The position numbers and the translations under genes are program-made. This document shows positions 40,945 to 49,892 of a stretch of 64,000 nt of DNA, in pieces (position 1 is the stretch's first letter; each line of letters starts with the position of its first letter). The notes under the pieces were generated by a model. That model made no database searches. It had not been told where the DNA came from and worked only from the letters and a program-made list of their open reading frames with translations. Location: assembly GCA_900539325.1 (NCBI GenBank), contig UQCC01000001.1, forward strand, positions 326,878 through 390,877. Direction: 5' to 3'. The stretch is from an uncultured Eubacterium sp. Its GTDB lineage: Bacteria > Bacillota > Clostridia > Oscillospirales > Acutalibacteraceae.

Positions 40945-41826
40945 TTATAATTTTGCCGCTTCTGACGCAACACCCAAGAGTGCAGAGTCACCGCCGAGTT
41001 TTGTTCTTTCAATTTTAACATTACGGAAGTTTTCCATAAGTCGATTATATATTTTTCTGTCAATCAATTCAATAATATAATCCTCATTCATAATACCGCC
41101 ACCAATAACGATCAATGGAGGATTAAATATATAGATTATATTTATTAAGCCGAGAATAATTTCATCAATCCATTTGTCGATTTCAGATCTTATTTCAGGT
41201 TTAGACATATTTTCTTTTTCAAATATTTGAAAAGCGTCAAGCGGTTCATTAGAAATTTTATTTACTGCATTTATCAAAGCATTTGCAGATGCATAACATT
41301 CAAAACAACCCTCGCCGCCACAGGTGCATTGCTTACCGCCTGCATGAGTAATCATATGACCGATTTCTCCGGCTGCGGATGTTGAACCTTTGTAAAGTTT
41401 ATTATTAAGATAAATTGCACCGCCTATACCTGTGCCGAGAGCAATGCTGACAAAATCAGATTGACCTTTTGCCGCACCAAAACGAGCCTCGCCCAAAGCA
41501 ACGGCATTTACATCATTTTCAACATAGGTAGGAATTCCTGTTTTGTTTTCAATAATGCTTTTAACCATCATTCCGGTATAATAGGGAATATTGTCTGTTG
41601 AATAAACGACAATACCGTTTTCGCTGTCTACTTGTCCGGCAGTAGATATTGCAACACGGTCAATATTATCATAGCTTTCAATAATTTCAATTATTCTTTT
41701 TATTATAACCTGACCGCCGTCTTTGGCATTTGTAGGAACTTTCTTTTTATCTGAAAGTTCAAAGTTTTCATTACATATAGCATACTTAATAAATGTTCCG
41801 CCAATGTCAAAACAGAGTATTTTCAT
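40945..41826 (-). CDS. nanK: ROK-family N-acetylmannosamine kinase
   Basis: Phosphorylates N-acetylmannosamine in sialic acid breakdown. The 293-residue ROK protein has the ATP motif DIGGTFIKYA at the start, the substrate segment VENDVNAVALGEA, SIALGTGIGGAI, and the ROK zinc motif as CTCGGEGCFECYAS near residue 165, with catalytic acid/base residues around EIGHMI. The assignment to ManNAc rather than glucose rests on its position one base after nanE and opposite nanA. Confidence 0.88.
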   Translation of the reverse strand: MKILCFDIGGTFIKYAICNENFELSDKKKVPTNAKDGGQVIIKRIIEIIESYDNIDRVAISTAGQVDSENGIVVYSTDNIPYYTGMMVKSIIENKTGIPTYVENDVNAVALGEARFGAAKGQSDFVSIALGTGIGGAIYLNNKLYKGSTSAAGEIGHMITHAGGKQCTCGGEGCFECYASANALINAVNKISNEPLDAFQIFEKENMSKPEIRSEIDKWIDEIILGLINIIYIFNPPLIVIGGGIMNEDYIIELIDRKIYNRLMENFRNVKIERTKLGGDSALLGVASEAAKL

Positions 41827-41827
41827 A

Positions 41828-42520
41828 TTATTCCTCCAACGATTTTACAAATCGTCTTGTAATATCCATAGGTCTGGTAATTGCAGTACCGCATACAGCA
41901 CTGAATGCACCTGCTTTGTATACATTCTTTAAATCTTCGGGACACCAAATACCACCCTCTGCAATAACAGGCTTGTCAAGTTCGGTCGCATATCTGTGCA
42001 CCAGCTCAACATCGGGAAGCTTTCTGCCTTTGGTATATGGAGTATATCCTGCCATTGTTGTACCGATTAAATCAATACCGAGTTCAGCTGCTTTTTTACC
42101 TTCTTCAAAACAAGAAGTGTCAGCCATAAAGAGTTGATTCGGATATTTTGCACGAACTTCTTTAAAAAATTCTTCAAAGGAAACACCGTTCGGACGAGGA
42201 CGGTTTGTTGCATCTGTTGCAATAATATCACAACCGATTTCAACAAGTGCATCAATTTCTTTCATTGTTGGAGTGATGTAAACATCGCTGCCATCGTATT
42301 CTTCTTTAATAATACCGATAATCGGTAAGTCAACTCTTTCTTTTATTGCCAAAATATCAACTATTGTATTTGCTCTGATACCAACAGCACCGCCGAGCAT
42401 AGCTGCATATGCCATTTTGGACATAATGTAAGAGTCATATAACGGTTCGGTCTTTAGTGCTTGACAGGAAACAATAAGACCGCCCTTAATTTGCTTTAAA
42501 ATTTCTTCGTTATTCCTCAT
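41828..42520 (-). CDS. nanE: N-acetylmannosamine-6-phosphate 2-epimerase
   Basis: Converts ManNAc-6-P to GlcNAc-6-P. The 230-residue TIM barrel shows IKGGLIVSCQALKTEPLYD at the N-terminus, then IIGIIKEEYDGSDVYITPT, the catalytic Lys in this IIKEEY block, DCIIATDATNRPRP-like IIATDATNRPRP, and EGGIWCPEDLKN. The start is ATG 42520 (MRNNEEIL). It has no ribosome site: a TTGAAT-17-TATAAT promoter ends only 7 bases upstream, so the mRNA would begin at or near the ATG. nanK follows at once. Confidence 0.92.
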   Translation of the reverse strand: MRNNEEILKQIKGGLIVSCQALKTEPLYDSYIMSKMAYAAMLGGAVGIRANTIVDILAIKERVDLPIIGIIKEEYDGSDVYITPTMKEIDALVEIGCDIIATDATNRPRPNGVSFEEFFKEVRAKYPNQLFMADTSCFEEGKKAAELGIDLIGTTMAGYTPYTKGRKLPDVELVHRYATELDKPVIAEGGIWCPEDLKNVYKAGAFSAVCGTAITRPMDITRRFVKSLEE

Positions 42521-42538
42521 ATTGATAATTATATCAAT
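42521..42538. promoter_or_regulatory. Perfect palindrome at the nanE start (candidate operator)
   Basis: ATTGATA-ATTA-TATCAAT on the + strand: two 7-base arms that are exact inverted copies. It covers the nanE -10 and touches the start codon, so a bound repressor would block the promoter. Likely site for a sialic-acid regulator (RpiR or GntR type); none is encoded in the window. Confidence 0.55.
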
Positions 42539-42556
42539 TAATATATTACAATTCAA
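42528..42556 (-). promoter_or_regulatory. nanE-nanK promoter
   Basis: Minus strand TTGAAT (42556-42551), 17-base spacer, TATAAT (42533-42528). The -10 ends 7 bases before the ATG. Confidence 0.7.
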
Positions 42557-42564
42557 CAATATTA

Positions 42565-42593
42565 TTGAAAAAATTATTATTCTGTGATATTAT
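42565..42593 (+). promoter_or_regulatory. nanA promoter
   Basis: TTGAAA (42565-42570), 17-base spacer, TATTAT (42588-42593) with extended TGA. Divergent from the nanE promoter; the two -35 boxes are only 8 bases apart. Confidence 0.7.
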
Positions 42594-42622
42594 TTATTAA
42601 AATATACATTTGGAGAATTACT

Positions 42623-43528
42623 ATGAATCTTGAAAAATTTAAAGGTGTGTTTGTTGCACTTAATACAATATATGACGAAAACGATGAAATTAATATTGAA
42701 GAAATAAAAAAGCTGGTTAAGGTCTATGAATCAAAAGGCGTAAAAGGTGTTTATGTTTGCGGTTCTACCGGTGAAGGATTTTTGCTTTCGACAGAAGAAA
42801 GAATGAAAGTTGCCGAAGCCGTTAAAGAAGCCGCATCGGATAACTTTACAATAATTGTTCATGTTGGCTGTGCAGGTACAAAAGAGAGTATAAAACTTGC
42901 AAAACATGCCGAAAAAATCGGTGTAGACGCTGTATCGGCTGTTCCGTCTGTATATTACCATCTTTCACCGGCAAGCGTTGAAAAACATTGGAACGGTATT
43001 ATAGATTCAACAGACTTACCGTTTATTATCTACAATATTCCTCAACTTACTTCATTTAATCTTCCGTTAGATTTATTTAAAAGAATGGCTGCAAATCCAA
43101 AGGTAATAGGCATTAAAAATTCTGAAGAGCCTGTTTACAATATGGAAAGATACAGAACTGCGGCAGGGAATGATTTTATAATTTTCAACGGCTCGGACGA
43201 GCAATTCCTCGGAGGCAGACTTATGGGTGCAAATGCAGGAATCGGCGGTACATACGGCACTATGCCTGAGCTTTTTGTAAAACTTGACAAATTAATTAAC
43301 GAAAACCGTATTTCTGAAGCAAAAGACCTTCAATATAAAATTAATGATGTAATTTTTGATTTGCTTTCTTTGCCGTCGCTTTACGGTGCCGCAAAAAATG
43401 TAATTTCTCAAAGATTCGGCGTTAACGCAGGTGTTCCGAGAAGCCCGTTTTTACCGGTTGATAATGATGAAAAAATTACAGCAATAGTAAACAAAATAGA
43501 AAAATATATTTCAGAAGCAGGAGAATAA
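42623..43528 (+). CDS. nanA: N-acetylneuraminate lyase
   Basis: Aldolase that splits sialic acid to ManNAc and pyruvate, the first step before nanK and nanE. The 301-residue product of the DapA superfamily has GSTGEGFLLSTEER at about residue 46, the Tyr of YNIPQLTSFNL near 137, and the Schiff-base lysine in IGIKNSEE near 165; the GSTGE and NSEE contexts favour NanA over DapA. ATG 42623 has TTTGGAGAA before it; a frame from 42584 starts inside the promoter. No transporter or sialidase gene is in the window. Confidence 0.92.
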   Translation: MNLEKFKGVFVALNTIYDENDEINIEEIKKLVKVYESKGVKGVYVCGSTGEGFLLSTEERMKVAEAVKEAASDNFTIIVHVGCAGTKESIKLAKHAEKIGVDAVSAVPSVYYHLSPASVEKHWNGIIDSTDLPFIIYNIPQLTSFNLPLDLFKRMAANPKVIGIKNSEEPVYNMERYRTAAGNDFIIFNGSDEQFLGGRLMGANAGIGGTYGTMPELFVKLDKLINENRISEAKDLQYKINDVIFDLLSLPSLYGAAKNVISQRFGVNAGVPRSPFLPVDNDEKITAIVNKIEKYISEAGE

Positions 43529-43530
43529 TT

Positions 43531-44181
43531 ATGAGTGATGAAATAAGAGAAGAACAGCTTGACGCACCTCTTGTTGTACATAAAAAATCCGATGCATCTT
43601 ATCAGGACGGCGGCATTAATGTTGATATGAACGAAACTCATATCGAAGAAGAAAAAAAGCCAACTCTCGAACGCCACAGATTTAAAAAAGACCCAAATAA
43701 AAAATCAAATAAAGCCCCTGTTGCTATTTTGATTATCGTTATTATTTCCGTTGTTTTTTGTGCTCTTTATTTTACGGGTAACATTTCATTCGGCAACAAA
43801 AGTGCAACAAAAACCACAACAGAAACCACTACCGAAACAACAACTTCTCTTGAAGAAGCATATGCCGGTACTATTGTAGTCAAAGGCACATATATTTTTG
43901 TTGATGCTCAAGAAGTTGACGGTATAGAAGGTCTTCAGGAAGCACTTAAATACACCGACAAATCAACCACAGCTTACAAAATTATAGATGAAAGTGCCGA
44001 TTCAAACTTTCTTAACAATAATGTATTACCTCTTTTGATGGATATGGGATTTTACGATAAAAATACAGAGATTGTTCACCAAGGTTACACCGGCCTTATG
44101 GCAGCCGAAGAAACGACTGCAAACACAACGGTTACCACTACAACTCAGGCACAGCAGACAACACAAACATCAACAAAATAA
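43531..44181 (+). CDS. Single-pass membrane protein with Thr-rich linkers
   Basis: A 216-residue protein of unknown function starting 2 bases after nanA (ribosome site AGGAGAA overlaps the nanA end). A charged cytoplasmic part (1-68) leads to one membrane helix (about 69-90), then a Thr-rich linker (TKTTTETTTETTTS), a folded segment of about 80 residues (VVKGTYIFVDAQEVDG...), and a second Thr/Gln tail. The Thr-rich ends look like extracellular spacers and may be glycosylated. Co-transcription with nanA does not prove a role in sialic acid use. Confidence 0.6.
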   Translation: MSDEIREEQLDAPLVVHKKSDASYQDGGINVDMNETHIEEEKKPTLERHRFKKDPNKKSNKAPVAILIIVIISVVFCALYFTGNISFGNKSATKTTTETTTETTTSLEEAYAGTIVVKGTYIFVDAQEVDGIEGLQEALKYTDKSTTAYKIIDESADSNFLNNNVLPLLMDMGFYDKNTEIVHQGYTGLMAAEETTANTTVTTTTQAQQTTQTSTK

Positions 44182-44192
44182 CTTTTTTATTT

Positions 44193-44225
44193 CAAAAGCC
44201 TCAATTTGGGGCTTTTGATTTTTGT
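44193..44225 (+). terminator. nanA operon terminator
   Basis: CAAAAGCCTC pairs with GGGGCTTTTG (10 bp) around AATTT, then ATTTTTTG. Confidence 0.85.
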
Positions 44226-44260
44226 AAATAAACAGTTAATTTTGTAAATAAATTGTTAAC
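44221..44260 (+). repeat. Two tandem 20-base repeats before the yicC promoter
   Basis: TTTGTAAATAAACAGTTAAT (44221-44240) and TTTGTAAATAAATTGTTAAC (44241-44260) agree at 17 of 20 positions and end 6 bases before the -35. Direct repeats on two helical turns suggest two protein binding sites. Confidence 0.55.
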
Positions 44261-44266
44261 AAACCG

Positions 44267-44295
44267 TTGACTTGAACTCTCTTACTAAATATAAT
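44267..44295 (+). promoter_or_regulatory. yicC-remA-gmk operon promoter
   Basis: TTGACT (44267-44272), 17-base spacer, TATAAT (44290-44295). Confidence 0.75.
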
Positions 44296-44324
44296 ATATT
44301 TAATTAATATCAAAGGGGATTAAA

Positions 44325-45203
44325 ATGTTAAAATCAATGACAGGGTTCGGCAGAGCCCAAAAAGAGATAGACGGTTATGTTATATCCGTTGAAATTAAAT
44401 CGGTTAATCACAGATATTTTGAATTTTCATCAAGAGTTCCTCGACAATACGGTTTTCTTGACGAAAAGCTAAAATCATTCGTCAACAGCAAGGTTTCCCG
44501 AGGAAAAATCGAATGTTATGTTTCTATTGAAGCGCTTAATACAGATACAGCCGATGTTGTTGTTAATCACACTTTGGCAAACGCTTATGTTAACGCTCTT
44601 AAAGAAATTGCCGTAACCTATAATCTTAAAGACGATTACGGTGCTTCTACAATTTCTCGTTTTCCGGAAGTACTTGTTCTAAGAAAGTCTGAAGATGACG
44701 AAGAAAAACTTTGGGGATATGTTAAAGATGTTTGCTCCGAAGCGATTGACAAATTCATTGATATGAGAACTGTTGAAGGCTCAAAAATGAAAGACGATAT
44801 TTATTCAAGAGGTCAATTCATTTTGGATTGTGTTTCATACATAGAAGAGCGTTCTCCTCAAACAGTTAAAGAATATAACGACAAACTTGTTGAAAGAGTT
44901 CACGAGCTGTTAGGTGATGTATCTCTTGATGAAAGCAGAATTCTGCAAGAGGTTGCAATTTATGCAGACAAGGTTGCGGTTGCCGAAGAAACGGTAAGAC
45001 TTCGTTCTCATATCGAGCAACTCAATACATTCATTTCATCGGATGAACCCGTAGGCAGAAAAATGGACTTTTTGGTTCAGGAAATCAATCGTGAGACCAA
45101 TACAATCGGCTCAAAAGCTAATGATGTTGACATTGCACGCAAGGTTGTCGATATAAAGGCAGAAGTTGAAAAAATCAGAGAACAAATTCAAAATATCGAA
45201 TAA
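44325..45203 (+). CDS. yicC: YicC-family endoribonuclease-like protein
   Basis: A 292-residue protein with LKSMTGFGRA at the N-terminus, SVNHRYFEFSSRVP, and the C-terminal GRKMDFLVQEINRETNTIGSKAND block (metal-binding acidic residues), all hallmarks of YicC/YloC. Recent work on YicC and YloC describes endoribonuclease activity. It heads the operon yicC-remA-gmk-rpoZ-priA, conserved in Firmicutes. Confidence 0.93.
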   Translation: MLKSMTGFGRAQKEIDGYVISVEIKSVNHRYFEFSSRVPRQYGFLDEKLKSFVNSKVSRGKIECYVSIEALNTDTADVVVNHTLANAYVNALKEIAVTYNLKDDYGASTISRFPEVLVLRKSEDDEEKLWGYVKDVCSEAIDKFIDMRTVEGSKMKDDIYSRGQFILDCVSYIEERSPQTVKEYNDKLVERVHELLGDVSLDESRILQEVAIYADKVAVAEETVRLRSHIEQLNTFISSDEPVGRKMDFLVQEINRETNTIGSKANDVDIARKVVDIKAEVEKIREQIQNIE

Positions 45204-45224
45204 TTTATATAATCGGAGAATCAA

Positions 45225-45476
45225 ATGAATTTAGTCAATATAGGTTTTGGAAACCTGATTAATGCGGATAGGGTAATTTCCATTATCTCTCCCGAAAGTG
45301 CTCCTGCAAAAAGGCTTGTACAAAAGGGAAAAGAAGAAGGAACGCTTATTGACGCAACTCACGGAAGAAAAACAATGAGTATCATTATTACCGACAGCGA
45401 CAATGTTGTTTTAAGCTATATGGACTTAAAGCAAATTGCCGCACGCTTTGGTGTGGAGGTGCAAAATGACGAATAA
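45225..45476 (+). CDS. remA: RemA/DUF370 extracellular-matrix regulator
   Basis: An 83-residue protein with INIGFGNLI-like start (NLVNIGFGNLINADRVI), DATHGRKTMSII and LKQIAARF, as in RemA. In Bacillus RemA is a DNA-binding ring that activates matrix and osmoprotection genes; here between yicC and gmk as usual. It overlaps gmk by 11 bases. Confidence 0.92.
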   Translation: MNLVNIGFGNLINADRVISIISPESAPAKRLVQKGKEEGTLIDATHGRKTMSIIITDSDNVVLSYMDLKQIAARFGVEVQNDE

Positions 45477-46056
45477 CAAAGGCTTGCTTATAATTTTATC
45501 TGCACCGAGCGGATGCGGTAAGGACACTGTATTTAAAGCAATCAAAGATTTAAGGAATGATGTTGTTGAATCTATTTCGGCAACAACCCGTAAGCCGAGA
45601 GAAGGAGAAGTGGAAGGAGTTAATTATTACTTCAAATCCGAATCTGATTTTCAACTTATGGTTGTAAATGATGAACTTCTTGAATATGCAAGATATAATA
45701 ACTGCTACTACGGCACACCGGTATCCGAAGTCGAAAAAGCAATCAATGACGGAAAAATATGTTTTCTTATCATTGATGTTCAGGGAGCGCAAAGCATTTT
45801 AAAGGTTCGCCCTGATGCCATTTCAATATTTTTATTGCCACCGAGCTTAGATATTCTTGAAAAGAGGCTTATAAACCGCTCAACGAACGACAGCGAGGAT
45901 GTCAAAAACCGTATGAAAATAGCACAAAGGGAAATTGATATGGCTCCTTTGTACAAATACATTGTAGTCAATGATGATTTGAACGAATGTGTAAACAAAA
46001 TAAATGATATAATAAACAAAGAGTTGTTAACTCTTAACAGTAAGGAGATAAAGTAA
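45466..46056 (+). CDS. gmk: Guanylate kinase
   Basis: Phosphorylates GMP to GDP. The 196-residue product has the P-loop SAPSGCGKDTV near residue 11, the GMP-binding SATTRKPREGEVEGVNYYF, and LLEYARYNNCYYGTPVSEV. The ATG at 45466 has GGAGGT five bases before it and lies inside remA; a frame starting at 45436 adds ten residues with no ribosome site. The stop overlaps rpoZ by one base. Confidence 0.95.
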   Translation: MTNNKGLLIILSAPSGCGKDTVFKAIKDLRNDVVESISATTRKPREGEVEGVNYYFKSESDFQLMVVNDELLEYARYNNCYYGTPVSEVEKAINDGKICFLIIDVQGAQSILKVRPDAISIFLLPPSLDILEKRLINRSTNDSEDVKNRMKIAQREIDMAPLYKYIVVNDDLNECVNKINDIINKELLTLNSKEIK

Positions 46057-46265
46057 TGTTCAATCCGGATTTAAAGAAAATGTTAAAAAATGTAAACAGC
46101 AGATACAGTCTTGTAGTAGGCACTGCAAAAAGGGCTAGAGAAATCAGAGATGAAGCAGTAGAAAATGACATCATTCTAAACGAAAAGACCGTTTCTACAG
46201 CTATTGAAGAAATTTATGACGGCAAGTATGTTATTGAAGAGCCTGACGAAATCAAATCAAAATAA
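46056..46265 (+). CDS. rpoZ: RNA polymerase omega subunit
   Basis: A 69-residue omega subunit. SRYSLVVGTAKRAREI near residue 16 is the conserved core and TVSTAIEEIYDGKYVI the tail. It assists assembly of RNA polymerase by binding beta-prime. It lies between gmk and priA with one-base overlaps, a standard order. Confidence 0.93.
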   Translation: MFNPDLKKMLKNVNSRYSLVVGTAKRAREIRDEAVENDIILNEKTVSTAIEEIYDGKYVIEEPDEIKSK

Positions 46266-48490
46266 TGAATTCGCTTATAGCAACTGTTGCAGTTGATAAT
46301 ACTTTTTTCAGTTATGACACCGATTACAGCTATATCGTTCCTAATTCATTAAGCAATGATGTTCAAATTGGTTCAAAAGTATCCGTGCCTTTTGGCAGAG
46401 GCGACAAAACAAGAGATGGAATTATCGTTAATCTTATTGAAGAATTAACCGTTAACATTGATGGTCTTAAGGAAATAAAAAGCGTTGAAAAAAAAGTTCT
46501 CAGCGATGAAATGGTTAAACTCGCTTTGTGGCTTAAAGAAAGATGCTTTTGTACAACTTATGACTGTTTAAAGCAAATGCTTCCAAGAAAGTACGGTGTA
46601 TTAAAAGGGAAGTCAGAGCGAATGATTAGACTTCTTGTCGATGACGAAATTGAACTTTCACAGGTTACAAAAAAGCAAAAAGCAGTTTGCGATTTACTTC
46701 TTGATATAGGTACGGCAGGAGTGAATGAAATCTGCGAATTTTGCAGTGTCGGAATTTCTGTTCTCAAGAATTTGGAGAAAAACGGGATTATCGAGTTTTA
46801 TTCAAAAGAAATTTATCGCAATCCGTATGAAAACAAAGAGATTCTTGATAACAGCGAGATTTTGCTTTCCGATGAACAACAAAAAGCATACTTATCAAAC
46901 AAAAATATGCTTGGCTCCGGCAAAACGGGGCTTCTTTTCGGTATAACAGGAAGCGGAAAAACACAGATTTATCTTAAACTGATTGATGATGTTATCAAAA
47001 ACGGCAAAGACGTAATCGTTCTTGTTCCTGAAATCGCTTTAACTCCGCAAACGCTTTCTATCTTTCACAGAAGGTACGGAAATAAGGTGGCTGTTATTCA
47101 CAGCGGTTTATCACTCGGTGAGAGAAATGACGAATACAAGCGAATTGACAGAGGAATAGCAAAAATTGTAGTTGGCACAAGATCAGCTGTATTTGCACCT
47201 GTTCATAATCTCGGACTTATCGTTATGGATGAAGAACAAGAGCAGACCTATAAATCTGAACGCACCCCTCGATATAATGCAAAGGATGTTGCAAAATTCA
47301 GAGCAGGGTACAACAAAGCTTATTTTCTTATGTGTTCAGCTACACCGTCGATAGAAACATACAGCAACGCATTGAATGGCAAATATGTTCTTTCAACCGT
47401 AACACAAAGATACGGCAATGCCGTTTTGCCCAATGTTATCACCGTTGATATGAAAAGCGAGATGAAAAACGGCAACAAAAGTCCGATTTCGTCAATACTT
47501 CTTCAGCATTTAACAGAAACAATTGATAACGGCAAACAAGCCATTTTGCTAATCAATCGCAGAGGTTACAATACCTTTATTGCTTGTAACGAATGCGGAC
47601 ATGTTATAACCTGTCCTAATTGTTCAATTTCTTTGACATATCACAGCTACAACAATAGGCTCGTATGTCATTATTGCGGTTATACAAAAAAGCTTGACAA
47701 TATCTGTCCCGAATGCGGCAGTGATGCTGTAAGATACAGCGGATTCGGCACACAAAGAATTGAGGAAGAACTTCAATCATTACTTCCCGATGCAAAAATT
47801 TTGAGAATGGATGCTGACACAACAACAGCTAAATTTTCGCACGAAAAATTGCTTGAACAATTTGGCAATAAAGAATACAACATATTAATCGGCACTCAAA
47901 TGGTTGCAAAAGGTCTTGACTTTGAGGATGTAACTCTTGTCGGAGTTGTTAATGCAGACAATTCACTGTATGACCAAAATTACACAGCAAGCGAGCGTTC
48001 ATTTGACCTAATCACACAGGTTGTCGGCAGAGCCGGCAGGCGTGACAATTCCGGAACAGCAATTATTCAAACGATTAATCCGCAAAATGAGACTATTGAT
48101 TTTGCATCGCATCAGGATTATCTCGGATTTTATAACAATGAAATTATGATTCGCAAGTTGATGATTTATCCGCCATTTTGTGACATTTATTCTGCAACTT
48201 TCACAGGTGAAAATGAAAATACGGTTGCACTATGCTCAAAAGCGTTTTTTGACCGTCTTGTTGAATATAACAATAATGAATTTAAGGATATAAAACTCGT
48301 TGTTTTAGGTCCTACTCAAGCAAAAATCTCAAAAATAAATAACACATACAGATACCGTTTGGCAATTAAGTGTAAAAATTCACAAAGAATTCGCCAAATG
48401 ATAACAAAAATCTTAAAAGATGTTAACAAAGATAAGGTATATTCCAAGATAAGCATTAGTATTAGCTTAAATCCACCGGATATATCATAA
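46265..48490 (+). CDS. priA: Primosomal helicase PriA
   Basis: Restarts stalled replication forks. The 741-residue protein has an N-terminal DNA-binding domain, Walker A GITGSGKTQIYL near residue 228, motif II as DEEQEQTYKSE (most PriA have DEEHE, so His is replaced by Gln), zinc-binding CNECGH...CPNCS...CHYCGY...CPECGS around residues 440-485, and C-terminal helicase motifs IGTQMVAKGLDF and VVGRAGR. Length is normal. It overlaps rpoZ by one base. Confidence 0.95.
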   Translation: MNSLIATVAVDNTFFSYDTDYSYIVPNSLSNDVQIGSKVSVPFGRGDKTRDGIIVNLIEELTVNIDGLKEIKSVEKKVLSDEMVKLALWLKERCFCTTYDCLKQMLPRKYGVLKGKSERMIRLLVDDEIELSQVTKKQKAVCDLLLDIGTAGVNEICEFCSVGISVLKNLEKNGIIEFYSKEIYRNPYENKEILDNSEILLSDEQQKAYLSNKNMLGSGKTGLLFGITGSGKTQIYLKLIDDVIKNGKDVIVLVPEIALTPQTLSIFHRRYGNKVAVIHSGLSLGERNDEYKRIDRGIAKIVVGTRSAVFAPVHNLGLIVMDEEQEQTYKSERTPRYNAKDVAKFRAGYNKAYFLMCSATPSIETYSNALNGKYVLSTVTQRYGNAVLPNVITVDMKSEMKNGNKSPISSILLQHLTETIDNGKQAILLINRRGYNTFIACNECGHVITCPNCSISLTYHSYNNRLVCHYCGYTKKLDNICPECGSDAVRYSGFGTQRIEEELQSLLPDAKILRMDADTTTAKFSHEKLLEQFGNKEYNILIGTQMVAKGLDFEDVTLVGVVNADNSLYDQNYTASERSFDLITQVVGRAGRRDNSGTAIIQTINPQNETIDFASHQDYLGFYNNEIMIRKLMIYPPFCDIYSATFTGENENTVALCSKAFFDRLVEYNNNEFKDIKLVVLGPTQAKISKINNTYRYRLAIKCKNSQRIRQMITKILKDVNKDKVYSKISISISLNPPDIS

Positions 48491-48504
48491 AAAGAGGAAG
48501 TATT

Positions 48505-48957
48505 ATGGCTTTAAGAAATATTGTTGAAATAGGTGACCCTGTTTTAAATAAAAAATGCAGAAAAATTGAAAAGTTTGATGACAAACTTTCAACTCTTATT
48601 GATGATATGTTTGAAACAATGTATGATGCAAACGGAGTCGGTCTTGCCGCTCCGCAGGTAGGTATGCTCAAAAGAGTTGTTGTTATCGACTGTGGTGACG
48701 GCCCAATCGAACTTGTAAATCCCGAAATCACTATGTCAGAGGGCGAGCAAATGGAATCTGAGGGTTGCTTGTCTGTTCCGGGTAAATACGGTGTTTGCAA
48801 GCGTCCCGCAAAAGTACAAGTTAAAGCACAAGACAGAACAGGCAAGTGGCACATTTATACAGGCGAAGAATTGAAAGCAAGATGTTTCTGTCATGAACTC
48901 GACCACCTTGAGGGAATATTATTTGTATCAAAAGTTATCGGAAAGTTGGAAGGTTAA
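48505..48957 (+). CDS. def: Peptide deformylase
   Basis: Removes the formyl group from new proteins. The 150-residue metalloenzyme shows all three motifs: GVGLAAPQVG (about 45), EGCLSVPG (about 90) with the metal Cys, and CHELDHLEG (about 131) with the two metal His. It is followed by fmt with a one-base overlap (TAATG), pairing deformylation with formylation. Confidence 0.96.
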   Translation: MALRNIVEIGDPVLNKKCRKIEKFDDKLSTLIDDMFETMYDANGVGLAAPQVGMLKRVVVIDCGDGPIELVNPEITMSEGEQMESEGCLSVPGKYGVCKRPAKVQVKAQDRTGKWHIYTGEELKARCFCHELDHLEGILFVSKVIGKLEG

Positions 48958-49886
48958 TGAAAGTTGTTTTTATGGGTACTCCGGATTTTGCAGTACCTTG
49001 TCTTGAAAGCTTAATTGAAGCAAAGCATGATGTTGTTGCTGTTTTTACACAACCTGACAAACCCGTTGGAAGAAAGCAGATTTTGACTCCACCCGAAGTA
49101 AAGGTTTGTGCTCAAAAGCATAACATTCCTGTTTATCAACCCGAAAAAATCAAAGGTTCAAATGCAGTTGAAATTTTAACAGAACTTGCTCCCGATGCAA
49201 TTATTGTGGTTGCTTACGGCAAAATTTTGCCAAAAGAGATTCTTGAAATTGCACCGTATGGTTGCATAAATGTTCATGCTTCAATCTTACCGCTTTACAG
49301 AGGCGCTGCCCCGATTCAATGGGCAGTTCTCAACGGCGACAAAGAAACAGGCGTTTCTATTATGCAAATGGATGAGGGACTTGACACAGGCGATGTATTC
49401 TATGTAGAAAAGACCGAAATCGGCGAAAACGAAACAAGTGCAGAACTATTTGACAGATTATCTGAAATCGGTGCAAAGGCTCTTGTTAAAACTCTTGATA
49501 TGATAAAAGACTGCACTGCCGTTGCCACAAAACAAGCTGACATAGAATGCCAATACGCATCTATGATTAACAAATCAATGTGCAATATTGATTGGAATAA
49601 TTCGGCAGATAAAATACACAACCAGGTCAGAGGCTTACAAACTTGGCCTGTTGCAACAACAAAAGTTAATTCTAAAGGCTTAAAAATTCATAAAACCATT
49701 CATACGGACATCATTGCAAATAAAGCCGGTCAAATTGTAGATAATAAAAACAAACTCATTGTTTGCTGTGGTGACGGACATTGTCTTGAAATTCTTGAAC
49801 TTCAACTTGACGGAAAAAAGAGAATGGATGCAAAATCATTTCTTCAAGGCAATAATATTGAAATCGGTACAATTTTAGGAGAGTAG
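48957..49886 (+). CDS. fmt: Methionyl-tRNA formyltransferase
   Basis: Formylates initiator Met-tRNA using 10-formyl-THF. The 309-residue product begins MKVVFMGTPDFAVPCLE and has HASILPLYRGAAPIQWAVLNG near residue 107 (catalytic Asn-His-Asp region), then MDEGLDTGD, and a C-terminal OB-fold tRNA-binding domain with RGLQTWP. Length typical. The def-fmt pair is conserved. Confidence 0.95.
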   Translation: MKVVFMGTPDFAVPCLESLIEAKHDVVAVFTQPDKPVGRKQILTPPEVKVCAQKHNIPVYQPEKIKGSNAVEILTELAPDAIIVVAYGKILPKEILEIAPYGCINVHASILPLYRGAAPIQWAVLNGDKETGVSIMQMDEGLDTGDVFYVEKTEIGENETSAELFDRLSEIGAKALVKTLDMIKDCTAVATKQADIECQYASMINKSMCNIDWNNSADKIHNQVRGLQTWPVATTKVNSKGLKIHKTIHTDIIANKAGQIVDNKNKLIVCCGDGHCLEILELQLDGKKRMDAKSFLQGNNIEIGTILGE

Positions 49887-49892
49887 TATTTT

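Noticed and set aside
43815..44180. Low-complexity ACA/ACC-rich tracts that look like a DNA repeat array
   Set aside because: They are Thr codons in the linkers of the membrane protein, in frame and with mixed codons.
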